This document shows positions 41,237 to 51,044 of a stretch of 64,000 nt of DNA, one piece after another. The notes under the pieces were generated by a model. It was not told the DNA's origin. It did no database searches and was given only the letters and a program-made list of their open reading frames with translations. How positions within the stretch are numbered: position 1 is the first letter of the stretch; every line of letters begins with the position of its first letter. The stretch is from Symsagittifera roscoffensis (taxonomy: Eukaryota > Xenacoelomorpha > Acoela > Convolutidae). A program made the translations under genes and the position numbers. The DNA lies in NCBI RefSeq assembly GCF_963678635.1, contig NC_087066.1, forward strand, positions 47,031,129 to 47,095,128, written 5' to 3'.

Positions 41237-42435
41237 ACTTTTAGTAGCTCCGCTACCTCGTAGTTCCTGTGAGCGCCTCCGGCTTCCGAGTCCAAGAAAG
41301 GGTAGTACGCCATCCCCATTACTCCAGACACGAACTGATATTCTCCCTTCTTATTGGGTTTCGAGTACTCTCCTGACGAGGCCAAGTTACGGTGTACGTC
41401 GTGTCCCTCCTCAAACTTCTTGTTGTAGAATCTCCGTATCTCGTCTAACTTTCTGTGGCTCTCTAGAGACTGCCTGGAACCATCCTCTTTTTCTATCCCA
41501 GTACTCTGGTATACATTCAAGATGACTGCTGAGATTCTCCTTTCCACTGTCTTACTTCCGATTGCTCTTGGTTGACATGCTAGAATCGTACTGTCGGTCA
41601 TCACCGACGTTATCCATCTCAAGAAACAAGTAGCGTCTTTCCTCCTCGCCAGGCTCAACCCTGAATTATCCCTAGCAATGTGTTGCATCAATGTCTGATA
41701 TACTTCTAGATTTTTTCCACCCAATTTCAACTTGTCATGCGAGGTCAGCGTTTCTAATTTTATTCCCACCAGGCTCCACGCGAACATCAAAAGTCCTGCT
41801 GTTCTTACAAAGGGATTCGCCATCAACGGCGACGCCGATGAGGATGTCCTCATCGCTTCTTCAAAATGATACCTTAACAATTTCTGCCAAGTTCTCTTCA
41901 GTTGGCTCCCCAATTCTAATTTGTTAATCTCAGCCTTCTGATGGGTAACCCAGTTGCGTCGCTTGCGTGACACTCCACTGTCGAGTTTCTTTAGGCAGTC
42001 TTCCAGTTCCTTCAATGTCTCCAGGGCCACCCACCACGGCCGGGAGGTGTTCCTCGTTTTATTCTTCTTAAGAGGATCACTAGTTACTTGCTTCCCAGTG
42101 GCCTGGTGTTCATTTGAGACCCACTCTTTGCCAACATCCTTTTCCCATGTCTGCCCGCTCGTCGAACCTCTTTTCATATTCGTCCTCTGGGGCCTGAAGT
42201 CTTCTTCCGTTGTCGAGTTGGTGGAAACCTCCGTCTCTTTTTCTACCTCGAGCAATTTCCTTGGTTCGGAGCTACTCTTGTAGGCTGCTGTCTTCCACCG
42301 TGCCAAAACCATGGGAGCTTTCTCTCTCAGGTTTTTCTCTGAGACTGCGTCCGCCGAAGGACTACCCAACCCTTCTACCTCTCTCTTTCTCTTGCGAGAC
42401 TTCACGTCTTTACTTGGGGGCGTTGCCGTTATCAT
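41173..42435 (-). CDS. cargo ORF G: 420 aa, unknown, basic N-terminus
   Basis: Starts at ATG 42435-42433, which shares one base with the TGA of the preceding frame (TGATG), and ends TGA at 41173. The N-terminus has a nuclear-localisation-like cluster (SRKRKREVEG). The middle is helical, with KKLDSGVSRKRRNW and CFLRWITSVMTD. No known family. The C-terminal end and ORF H overlap in another frame at a GA-dinucleotide run. Confidence 0.6.
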   Translation of the reverse strand: MITATPPSKDVKSRKRKREVEGLGSPSADAVSEKNLREKAPMVLARWKTAAYKSSSEPRKLLEVEKETEVSTNSTTEEDFRPQRTNMKRGSTSGQTWEKDVGKEWVSNEHQATGKQVTSDPLKKNKTRNTSRPWWVALETLKELEDCLKKLDSGVSRKRRNWVTHQKAEINKLELGSQLKRTWQKLLRYHFEEAMRTSSSASPLMANPFVRTAGLLMFAWSLVGIKLETLTSHDKLKLGGKNLEVYQTLMQHIARDNSGLSLARRKDATCFLRWITSVMTDSTILACQPRAIGSKTVERRISAVILNVYQSTGIEKEDGSRQSLESHRKLDEIRRFYNKKFEEGHDVHRNLASSGEYSKPNKKGEYQFVSGVMGMAYYPFLDSEAGGAHRNYEVAELLKVWKEKIVEIDTVERERDRAWA

Positions 42436-42842
42436 CACTGATTCGACCACTTTGTCTCCATCCAACCCTTCCAACTCTTGCCTCCCCCTGCTCGAGCCTT
42501 AAGAATATTAGTACTTTTAATTATATTACTAGTCTCAACCTTATCCCCCCTTACACCTTCAACTATTTTATTGACAGTTTTTTGTTTCAGAGTAGAGCTG
42601 TCTTTACATTCGTCTTCTTTGGTCTTCGGTTGCGCCTTTCTCAATTCGACCATCTTGCTCAGCAGCTCTCCTCTTGCTTTCTCATCCAGCCCAGTTGCCA
42701 TCAGGACAGATTCCCCGAACCTCATCACCGTGCTCCACAGCTCTTCTTTGAAGTTGTTCAGTGTGATCTCGCTTTTCGTTTCTTGGTTAAATTCCCTCAA
42801 GAATTCTCGCCAAGCCTTCTCATCTAGAGTCCCTAGGAACAT
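42435..42842 (-). CDS. cargo ORF F: about 135 aa, unknown
   Basis: ATG at 42842-42840 (MFLGTLDEKAWREFLREF) lies seven bases upstream of, and overlaps, the TAG (42835-42833) ending the frame before it. It stops at TGA 42437-42435, overlapping the next ATG. It is a helical, charged protein with LDEKA repeated (TLDEKAW, GLDEKAR). No family recognised. The open frame extends further upstream, to 42992, but that part overlaps the previous ORF. Confidence 0.5.
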   Translation of the reverse strand: MFLGTLDEKAWREFLREFNQETKSEITLNNFKEELWSTVMRFGESVLMATGLDEKARGELLSKMVELRKAQPKTKEDECKDSSTLKQKTVNKIVEGVRGDKVETSNIIKSTNILKARAGGGKSWKGWMETKWSNQ

Positions 42843-43956
42843 GGTCTTGTTTCCTTTCCTTCGAAGGTATTCTTTTCGCTTTCCTCCGCACTCAAGAGTA
42901 TCATTCCCATATTGGAAGTCTCGCTCGTCAGTGGCAACTCTAGATTCTTGCGGGGAGATGAGTTCAGAGGTGGTGTGGCAGTATCTGCCCAATCGTCTCC
43001 GCTCAGTCCTTTCAGCAGTTCTTGAGTGGTGAAATCCTCCTCTGCTGGTTTTGGTTCAGGCGTGTTCCCTGTTTCCATTTCCTCTCCTACCTCACTGTGA
43101 GTCTCATCCATGCTTTCTTCTTCTGACTCTTTCTTCCTTCTCTCAAGTATCCTCTTGAACCGATCTTCTACGGGGCCGCTTCTTTTGTCTCCGGGGGTGC
43201 CCACTGACAGGGGTGATGGTGTCGCTGGGTCCGATTTCTTGTATTCCCCAGAGCCACATAAAATGGGCCTGCCGCATCCAGCTCCTTCCCTTCCTGTCTC
43301 ATCTCCGACTGTTCCAATCCGTAAGGCGCCCGGTATTTTCTTGTGGCAAACTTCATTTCGTCTTTTAGCGCGACGTGCCCTTCTTCTACAATCATCCTGC
43401 CATCGTCCCACACCGGTAACATGTTCTCCAAACCCGCCCGATCAAGCTTTCTCCAGATCTCTCGCACCTCGAATTTTGGGGGCATTGAGCCTCTCATCTT
43501 CTTCGCTTGAGTCGTCCATGAATTTATTCTTATCTCACAGGTGTGGAAATAGACCGCTGCGGTATAGCCGATGAATAGGGGGTCCCAGCCATCGGTGAAT
43601 TCCCTTTGCTGCCTTTCCACCGCTGCTCTCGCGAACAGGGATGGGACCACCAGGGAACTATTCATCCCCAGGGTCATTCTCCTGACCGTTGGGAACTCGG
43701 GAATGGTTGCTGGCAAGATTTCCTTCTCTAGTATCGCCTCTAGCTCCCTTTTCACCAATTCGAAGCTTTTCTTCCATGCGGGAAATCTCAAGATCTCTTG
43801 TCCACTCGCCGTCAGGGGATTCAAGTTCCAGAACTTGGGATAAGTCTCGATGGGGCCTTCACGTTTTCCCCCCATCCTGCACTGCAGTTGCCCCCGGAAA
43901 TTATATGCCACCAACTCGGGATCTTTCACTTTTCCAAAGAGTACCGTGTTACTCAT
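42833..43956 (-). CDS. cargo ORF E: two overlapping frames, unknown
   Basis: ATG at 43956 follows directly on the TAA of ORF D (TAAATG). The first frame runs to 43168 (MSNTVLFGKVKDPELVAYNF..; includes WDPLFIGYTAAVYFHTCEI). A second frame, open from 43411, carries the better protein-like sequence from about 43260 on (EYKKSDPATPSPLSVG, RFKRILERRKKESEEES) to TAG at 42835-42833. This suggests one original frame broken, or programmed to shift, near 43,270. The C-terminal half is acidic and low in complexity. No known domain. Confidence 0.5.
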
Positions 43957-45984
43957 TTACGCTCTCAGCACCTCTTGCTGACACCAGTTGAGTGCCGTCC
44001 CATCCAACACACTTATCAGGCTCAAGTGTGCCACAGAGTTGCGGTAAGCCGACACTAGAGGATCCGGAAACGCGTATGTTACTGCTGGTCCGTAAATGAA
44101 AGTTACGACCTCCTCCAGCCCCCGGATTATACCCATTGGGTCCGATCTCATCGCCAGGCACAGGTATGTCAACAGAGGCATGCCACCATTCATCTGTCTC
44201 CATTCATCTTTCGTTTTCGGGTTCTTCTCCTCGCTAGTCATATGTCGATTCTGCATCACGAGATATTCCACCAGCAGCGTCGTCAGTCCCGCAGCACACT
44301 TATACGAGTAGGTGTCTATGCTCGAGTGGGTCTTCCCCATCGACAGGGGCTCCCCATATTTCGTCAGCCGATGAAATGACACCAGCTCACCATGGGTCAG
44401 GAGCACCAGTGCCAGATATCCATCAATCCGTAGCGTTTCCACTCCCCGACTGAACATATACGCTGGACCCATGTTGAATAGGTAACTCGGGTAAACTAGG
44501 TACAGGGCCAACAAAAAGCTTATGGGCATGCTCAGTATTTCTTGTACAAAGGCCCCGAAAATGGTCCCTTTCGCACTAAACACTCCAGCCATGAATTCCT
44601 TCTCCCAACAAGGACTCAAGAACTTGAGAATCTCGTGATCTTTTCTTGTCCTCAGCTCGCCCTTCGCGTGCTCCCTCCAGAATCCCCCGATGGTGACCTC
44701 GTTTGCAGCCGTGACGAACCTGGTCACCGTCATTTCTCTACTCTCGGCCACTTCCAACTGCTCCCCAAGAAATCTCCAGATCTGCTTCACAAGAGGTGGG
44801 GCGTTCTCCTTTGTCTTGTCTGTGGCGTTTTCTTGCCTTGGTGTTAGGAACGGCCACCTCCCTCTCTCTTGCGTTAGTCGGTACACCATCGACTCCAGTT
44901 GCTTCTCAGTCGCAGCCACATTTTTTCTCTCGTTACTTGGTGCCCTTGACTTGCTGGTAGAGCTCGTGATGGTCAAATCTATACTTCGGAACCACAAGCT
45001 GGCCGTCAAGTGACTCATTATTGGGTCGTCACCCCCTATAGCCGGACTGAACTTGAATTGTCTGGCGAAATTCGATATCTCTAGCAAGAGGACTTCATCC
45101 AATACAATGAGGATATCTGCTAATTCATAGAAGCCCCTCAACGCGTGGGAGACATCCGCCCACGCCGCCGCCAGTTCTGACTTGCGAAGCCTCAAGTTCG
45201 TCGGTTCCAGCTCTCGATTGGGAGCTGCCATCAGGATCCGCCATGCATTCCCCTCGGCTATTAAGATCAAAACCGCATATACAAACTGCAGAGCGGGAGG
45301 CATGCTCGCGTAACCGGGGGACGTCGTGAATACCACTCTTGTCTTGGATCCAAATCGGGAAGTGACGTTTTCCTGCACCTCATTCATCGCCGCAAACAAC
45401 GTCTGGATAGCTTGCCATATTTTCTTTGGCGCAGGCTCATCGCCCCTAAGTTGCTCAAGAAACCCAGTCGCATGCAGGTGATCATTCATCCCTGCAAACA
45501 GCAATAGCTCTGGCTCACAATGCATTTCTGACTTTATTGCGACCACCAGGGTCAACATTTGATTCAGTTCAGCACCTGGCAGCGAGTATACCAGGGTTTC
45601 CGGCCAGAACAACTTGGGAGACGTTCCCTCAAAGTCTGATCCTGCCACAATGATCACCCTCGCGGCTGCTGGATCCGCCCTATCGTAAATTGCCAATGTC
45701 TTGGCCAATTGGGCACTCCCGCAGGGTTTCCCATATCTTGGGTCATCTGCCAATCTCGCACCTTCATAAGCAGCATCTGGCAGTTCCATCTCTCTTGGGT
45801 CCAGCAGCTTGTCCACTACCCTCAACTGCGCGGGAGTTGCCAACCTGATTCTGGCAATGCTCGTTCGCTGCTTAGGGGGCTCCACTATGAGTCCCGGACT
45901 CCCCAGCAACTTGAGAGGTCTGTAGTTGATTGGTCCCATGACTGATCTTGTGGGAATCCCAGTCAGATCCGCCGTCTTCATCAT
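43957..45984 (-). CDS. cargo ORF D: 675 aa with SGNH-like N-terminal half
   Basis: ATG ATG at 45984, stop TAA at 43959-43957, fully open. Residues 108-180 resemble an SGNH hydrolase core: VIIVAGSDFEG (115-120 in the place of the GDS block), SLPGAEL (134-140, block II Gly), and LLFAGMNDHL (165-168 as the GxND block). A later GGDDPIMSH could supply Asp/His. The usual catalytic Ser motif is altered to GSDFE, which still has a Ser. The C-terminal third has a hydrophobic segment (GAFVQEILSMPISFLLALYL), perhaps membrane-associated. The assignment is by motif order only. Confidence 0.55.
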   Translation of the reverse strand: MMKTADLTGIPTRSVMGPINYRPLKLLGSPGLIVEPPKQRTSIARIRLATPAQLRVVDKLLDPREMELPDAAYEGARLADDPRYGKPCGSAQLAKTLAIYDRADPAAARVIIVAGSDFEGTSPKLFWPETLVYSLPGAELNQMLTLVVAIKSEMHCEPELLLFAGMNDHLHATGFLEQLRGDEPAPKKIWQAIQTLFAAMNEVQENVTSRFGSKTRVVFTTSPGYASMPPALQFVYAVLILIAEGNAWRILMAAPNRELEPTNLRLRKSELAAAWADVSHALRGFYELADILIVLDEVLLLEISNFARQFKFSPAIGGDDPIMSHLTASLWFRSIDLTITSSTSKSRAPSNERKNVAATEKQLESMVYRLTQERGRWPFLTPRQENATDKTKENAPPLVKQIWRFLGEQLEVAESREMTVTRFVTAANEVTIGGFWREHAKGELRTRKDHEILKFLSPCWEKEFMAGVFSAKGTIFGAFVQEILSMPISFLLALYLVYPSYLFNMGPAYMFSRGVETLRIDGYLALVLLTHGELVSFHRLTKYGEPLSMGKTHSSIDTYSYKCAAGLTTLLVEYLVMQNRHMTSEEKNPKTKDEWRQMNGGMPLLTYLCLAMRSDPMGIIRGLEEVVTFIYGPAVTYAFPDPLVSAYRNSVAHLSLISVLDGTALNWCQQEVLRA

Positions 45985-46054
45985 TCTCCATCTTGAGAAA
46001 TGCGTTTAACCAGTCCACACACTGGTGCCTGCCCAAGTCCTCGTGCGACACCCG

Positions 46055-47224
46055 CTAGAGGTCCAGAGCTTCCGCCAACTCTTGTCTACACTCCAGATCC
46101 TCCAAATCCAGCTCTTTTACTTTCTCTAGATATCTCGTCTCCGCCGGTCTCTCCATCCTCTTGCTTTCTACCAATACCACCGAGGACACTACCAAACTTT
46201 GGGGCGTTGGTGACGTCACTTCCTCGGCCTCCATCGGCGCGGAACCCGGTAATCTAGTACGACTACTTCTCGAGCTATCTCTAGAATCGACCCTTGCTCC
46301 CAGACGACTGGACAGGTCCCTTGAGGCAAGGAAAGGGGGATTTGGAGGTGAGCCGAATGTGAATTGGGCCGTCTCAAGCAAATCTGCCTCCAATGCTTTT
46401 ATGTGCCTTTGGAAAACGTCGTTCAACCATTCCACTCCCCTAGGCCTGTCGAAGTGGATTCCATCAGAGGATGCATCGTCGGGGAATGATCGCTCCATTT
46501 GCTCGGCTACATCCAGCAATCCAATGGGAAGGACACTCCTCTGGTGTATTTGCCTGACTACCTCGTTCAGGTTCAGTACTTTCGTATTCATTTCCATCGC
46601 GTAATGGTCAGCCTTCATATAATAAGGGATGGTGCAAACTGTTAGTACTGCGGGATCCATTTGAAACCGTAACACCTCAAGGATACAGCTCAATTTGTCA
46701 TGTAGCCTCATGACCTTCCTTGACTCACCTCTGGACACGTCATTAGTCCCGATCATTGAAGTCACCGTGTATACTCTTGCCATCCCTAGCATCTCGAGTG
46801 ATGCCAATATCTGTGGCGTCGCAGCTCCAGAGAAACTCAGGATCCCCGTCTGCCAATGCGATCGAAACCGGGTCAGCACCCGCAGCAGACTGTCCCCACA
46901 TACCGTTCGACATACCGTGGCTGTGTATGGTATTCCACCCAAATCGGGTCGTGGAAGCAATCCCTTCTGGCTCTCTGTGCCGTGTTCAAATTCATGCGGT
47001 TGTGCCTGTGGTATCTGCCCTACGTGTTCTTCTTGTAACTTGCGATTACCACACTCCTGACCGGTTGTTCCCTCCAAGTCGGGGGTAACTCCACTCTGGC
47101 TGGACTCTGACTGCCGCTCGGGGTTGAACTCGGAGTATACCCCGGCAGTGCTACGTCCATCAATGGGCGTATCGGTTGTGTCTCTAAACCACGCAGGGAG
47201 GACGTTGACTCAGTCGGTATCCAT
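46055..47224 (-). CDS. cargo ORF C: SGNH/GDSL-type hydrolase
   Basis: A frame with the four SGNH blocks in order. Counting from 47077 (340 codons): CGDSLL at 60-65 (catalytic Ser), SFSGAAT at 81-87 (Gly), MIGTNDVSR at 108-116 (Asn), and SSDGIHFDRPRG at 204-215 (Asp and His). SGNH enzymes are esterases, lipases or deacetylases. No signal peptide or membrane segment was seen. The frame has no ATG near 47077. It extends upstream to an ATG at 47224-47222 that is followed after four codons by TGA, so the start appears damaged by a nonsense change. That ATG lies two bases after the TAG of ORF B. Substrate unknown. Confidence 0.8.
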
Positions 47225-47226
47225 AC

Positions 47227-48063
47227 CTACAACCCCTCGTTCATGTGTTCTTGAGCCGCGCGGTCTAGGTTAAACCGTTCCTTCGATCTGGAAGCCTCAT
47301 CCACCTCCATACGTGACTCTGGCTTCGAACCGGCGGCCGTTTGCTCCTTGGGCCTGGCTCCCTTTTGCATGTCGAGCTCTCGTTGTCGCCGCTGGATTTT
47401 CTCAATTTCCAACTTTAGCTGTTCGCAATTCGCCGCATTCTCTCGCACCTTTTGTTCTTGCTGGTGCTCGGCCTTCAGAATATCGAGTTCCCGCCGCGCT
47501 TGGTCCTTTTCAATGATCGCCTGATCTCTCTCCAGATTTGCTTGATTCCTCTCGAGCTTCGCCTGATCCCGGTCAAGATTCGCCTTGTTCCTCTCCCTTT
47601 GTGTCCTCTCAAGTTCTCTTTTTAGACTACTGAGGTCAGGATACGCCTCTTCCGTTTGCTGCGCTTGCGTCATAGAGGGTGGCTTACTCGTGGGCTGGCC
47701 CGCTGACCTTGCCGATGGTCTGGAAGGTAGTGGGAACTCCCCTGCGCCGTACTCGGTGTTGTTGCTCAAGCCAGGATTCCTGGCCAAGTCGAATCCTCTC
47801 ACCCCTCCATCCACATTCCAGGACAGCCATCTGGCCTGCTCTTGGTTGGATATGCCATCAAAGGTGCAGCCGACCATTAAAACCGCTTCTGTTGCAGACT
47901 CCCTGCATTCACCCTGTTCTTCTAGCTGGAGGATGGCGTTCAGCATCACTGCCATCCTCTCATCCACCTGGGTATAATCCAGGTCCCTCAAGCGTCTGTA
48001 TAATTCATCAAGCGTGGGTCTCTTCAGGGCCGCGGGTATGGACTTCCAGAATCGATCTGCCAT
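47227..48063 (-). CDS. cargo ORF B: coiled-coil protein, 278 aa
   Basis: ATG at 48063 (MADRFWKSIPAALKRPTLDE); TAG at 47229-47227. Residues about 130-235 are a long charged coiled coil with a repeated phrase of the type LERNQANLERDQA, about seven residues per unit. The N-terminal domain is globular (LRDLDYTQVDERMAVMLN). It could act as a structural or scaffold protein; that is inference. It is open throughout, and the next ATG is two bases beyond its stop. Confidence 0.65.
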   Translation of the reverse strand: MADRFWKSIPAALKRPTLDELYRRLRDLDYTQVDERMAVMLNAILQLEEQGECRESATEAVLMVGCTFDGISNQEQARWLSWNVDGGVRGFDLARNPGLSNNTEYGAGEFPLPSRPSARSAGQPTSKPPSMTQAQQTEEAYPDLSSLKRELERTQRERNKANLDRDQAKLERNQANLERDQAIIEKDQARRELDILKAEHQQEQKVRENAANCEQLKLEIEKIQRRQRELDMQKGARPKEQTAAGSKPESRMEVDEASRSKERFNLDRAAQEHMNEGL

Positions 48064-48099
48064 TTCTATAATCTCTGGTTGATCTTGATTACTAACCAA

Positions 48100-48553
48100 C
48101 TTGTGAATTACCGTACCGTACCAACTTGAGTATTACCGTACCAACTTGAGTACATGAGAAATAACTTTTACAAATATCTTTTGCAAGCGTTGCTGATCGC
48201 GAATTTGTTCAAGACCTTCTTTTTCTCTTTCAATTGAGTGTGGTTGGATTGTCGACTTTGTTTATCAAATCAATCTGAAAATAAAATTCATTTTAAGACT
48301 AGGATGTCATGTTCCTAACCTAAAACCCCCCTTCATTACTGTAGTTAAAACCTTATCACTCCATTCGTTCTACTAGAATAATTCAATTGTAAGTTTTTAA
48401 GAGCATGCAGATTCATTTTGAGTTTTAGCACCGTCAATTATTTAAAATTTAATTGTCATGCCAATCGCATTTAAGATCTTTTTACTTGCTCCGTGCCCCA
48501 ATACTTAACTTGAGATCCCTTCATGCCCAACTCGAGCCCCCCATGTACCCGAC
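48100..48553. other. non-coding gap in the cargo block
   Basis: About 450 bases without a frame, AT-rich compared with the ORFs on both sides. It includes the short direct repeat CCGTACCAACTTGAGTA near 48115-48152. It separates the macro-domain ORF from the chain of closely packed ORFs B-H and could hold a promoter or splice signals for a second transcript. Confidence 0.4.
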
Positions 48554-49268
48554 TCAGGCGATACTCAAGTAGTATTTCTTGTGCAGATGTGCCATTATCT
48601 CCGTCTCTGCGAAGACCACGTGTAGGATAGCATATAGTTCCCTTGGGCTCAACTTGCCCCTGTTCGGGTCATAGACCGGCATTGAGACTTCCGTTATTCT
48701 TCTTTCGATCATGAAGTCTCGCAGTCTCGTTAGTGCCAACATCGTGTTCAGGATTGATCGTGTTCTTCTGACTGACCCTCGTTACTAAGAAGCACAGGTA
48801 TTTGCCTTGGACTTGTGCTACTGATGGTGGAAACGCAGCCATTCCTCCCAGCCCCGGTCTCTGTCTGAATAGAAACTCCACGTTCTGGTATTCTCTCTTG
48901 AAGTCGGCCTCTAGTCTTGATTTGAAACTCATGTCCGCCGTGATACAGATTGCGCTAGTCCTGTCCGACAGAATGAAGTCGCTATCCGTTATCAGGATGT
49001 TCTCCGAGTATTCGTTGGGTATTTCAAACTTCGTTTTGAAATTCCGTCCTATGGTAGGGTCAGCCTCCTCCCCATCCAGGTTCAGTTCGCTCGTTTCTCT
49101 CACTTCCCTGAGTTTCTTTATCATCAAGTTTTTGGTGTGGGTAAGTCCTACCCCACTCCCCGGACAAAAATATGGGTCCAAATTATCTGGTGGAATCTCG
49201 CGCGGCCTGTCTGTTGCTATCCAGCCGAAGAGGGGATCCTCCGTTTTCATGTGCTTTCCCGCTGACAC
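48554..49268 (-). pseudogene. cargo ORF A: macro-domain-like protein, frameshifted
   Basis: Two minus-strand frames (49268-48669 and 48742-48554) carry consecutive parts of one domain. The first has DFILSDRTSAICITADMS, then FKREYQNVEF, GGMAAFPPS and GKYLCFLVTR. The second has LTRLRDFMIERRITEVSMP, PRELYAILHVVFAETEI. This order (acidic strand, 'CxxAD', aromatic 'FLVTK' strand, 'LxxLRxxMxxxxIxxVSMP', terminal helix) is that of macro/A1pp domains, which bind or hydrolyse ADP-ribose derivatives. The usual glycine-rich GCG loop before the last helix is replaced by YDPNRGKL, so activity is uncertain. The frame changes near 48,730, a loss-of-function break. It lies directly after the integrase. Confidence 0.6.
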
Positions 49269-49436
49269 GTCGACTTGTTGGATGCTTTATCCTTTGCCGC
49301 TTCCGTTCTTGACATCGCGCATCCATTCTAATATCCTCAAGTTCGTATTCTCCCTCCTCTCTATCTCGCTCTGTTCCAGGTCCGTCTCTAGTTCTGGTAT
49401 GGAGTAGTCTTCCTGCGGGTAGTTTTCACCATCATT

Positions 49437-50990
49437 GATAATTTGTCATTCGTCGTCGGCTGCTAGTTCGCCCACACTTATTAGCTCTTCGCTTAATTCA
49501 TCTGGCTGTATCTTATCAATCAAGAAGTCATCCCCGTATCTGTTGTACCTCATGCCTGTCCGTTTACGATTACCACTCCTGGTCCCCGATGGTTTTGGCA
49601 GGTCTGATTCCGTCCACTTTGGCACCTCGCTCTGCTCCGGATCGTTCTAGTCTTCTTCCACAAAGGATCCCGCCTCAGAGTCCACTTCTATTTTTTCGTT
49701 GTCATCCAAACTCAAGTTCTCGTTGCCATCATTCTTTTCTCTGGTGCCTTTTTCGTTTACCTCACACGCTGGTTCCACCAGTAGGTATTCAAGTCCCTCC
49801 ATGTTCTGTGGTATGCACCAGTCCTCTGGGGATGGGACATGAGGCTTCAGGTTTTCATAATGTGCTGCTCGCCCCGTACTCAAGCGATAGAACCGTCCTT
49901 GTTGGTATACTTCCGTTATCATGAATGGTCCTCTCCATTTCTTGAGTAGTTTTTTTGTCCCCTTGGGCGGTATGATATTGTGGAAGACCCACACGTACTG
50001 GCCCACTTCATATGATTTCGCTTGTAGTATCTTCTCATCATATTTCTTGCGCTGTCTCATTTGTGCTTGCGCAGTGTTCCTCCTGTAGAGCTCGTTTAAT
50101 TCCTGATGTCTCCTGATCGCCTCTCTCACGTAAGCTTGAGGCGACGTCCTCTTCCCTCCATATTCCGGGTAAAAGAATGTCAGGGGCATTGGTCTCTCCC
50201 TGCCCGTTAACATCATGAAAGGACTGATGCCCGTTGTTGAGTGTTGCGTACTGTTGTACGCCCCTACCACTTGCGGCAGTTATTTATCCCAGTCCGTCAT
50301 GTATCTCGAGCAGTACACCCTCAGCATATTCAACAACGTTCTATTTTATCTCTCCACCAACCCATTTGTCTGAGGATGGTAGGTCGTTGAGTGCGCTTGG
50401 GCAATGTGCGACCTCTTCATCAATTCTTTCGTCAAGTCCCCTACAAAGGCTTTGCCGTTATCGGACTGAAAGGTCATTGGACAACCATACCGCGATATCC
50501 AATGCGTTATCAGGTGGTCACACGTCTCCTCTGCCGAGGCTGTCTGACACGGCACCGCTTCTGCCAACTTTGTGAAGTGGTCTATTATAACCAGTATCTG
50601 GTTGTATCCTGACTCTGTCATGCAGATCTTTTGATGGTCTATCTGCACCACCTCATTAAATTCAGAGCTTTCAACGGACTTGAGTGGGAATTTCATTTTC
50701 CTGGGGTCTTTCACTTGTAGGCATGTTAGGCATGCATTTACTCATCTCTCGCAAGCTTTCCTTAATCCTGGCCAATCAAACCTGTGAAGTATTCTCTTTT
50801 GTACTTTGTCTATCCCTTGGTGCCCCATTTGATCATGCGATCTGAATAGCACTTCAGTCTGATACAATTGTGGTAGTATGATGAGGTTATGCTTGTGTAT
50901 TATCTTCTCCTCATCTTTTCTCCTGCACGCTACCACCCCATCAGCTGTGTGGTAGAGTAATTCTTTTCTTTCTTTGTAGAACTGGCTCAA
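49437..50990 (-). pseudogene. integrase (Ty3/gypsy type), interrupted
   Basis: The zinc-binding part has HDQMGHQG (His pair) and, after a TGA near 50740, CLTC (Cys pair). The catalytic core has VVQIDHQK (first Asp), FQSDNGKAF (second Asp) and QTNGLVER (Glu) in 50714-50346; a TAA follows at 50345, and another stop lies at about 50281. The C-terminal part, 50270-49647, holds YNSTQHSTTGISPFMM and the GPY/F-like KKWRGPFMITEVYQQG, then an acidic tail. After a further stop the same style continues in NRYGDDFLIDKIQPDE to about 49437. At least three stops break it, so no functional integrase is made here. Confidence 0.88.
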
Positions 50991-51044
50991 GATCTTGTAG
51001 CTGTCTTCCTCCAGGTCCCCTTTCTCTTTGGACCCCGTCCAGAT

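Noticed and set aside
40941-41525. 194-codon plus-strand frame, with similar ones at 42210-42827 and 43110-43574
   Set aside because: Antisense shadows of the long cargo ORFs on the minus strand; Ser/Leu/Pro-rich, as expected of a reversed charged-protein frame.
43957-48099. Cargo block as a host gene cluster into which LTRs inserted
   Set aside because: All frames share one strand with gag-pol, lack introns, are closely packed and lie between matching LTRs, which is more like element genes. Only other copies can settle it.
39302-49268. Retroviral env in the post-integrase position
   Set aside because: None of the frames has a signal peptide, furin-type site, fusion peptide and C-terminal anchor in order; the recognisable domains are enzymatic or coiled-coil instead.
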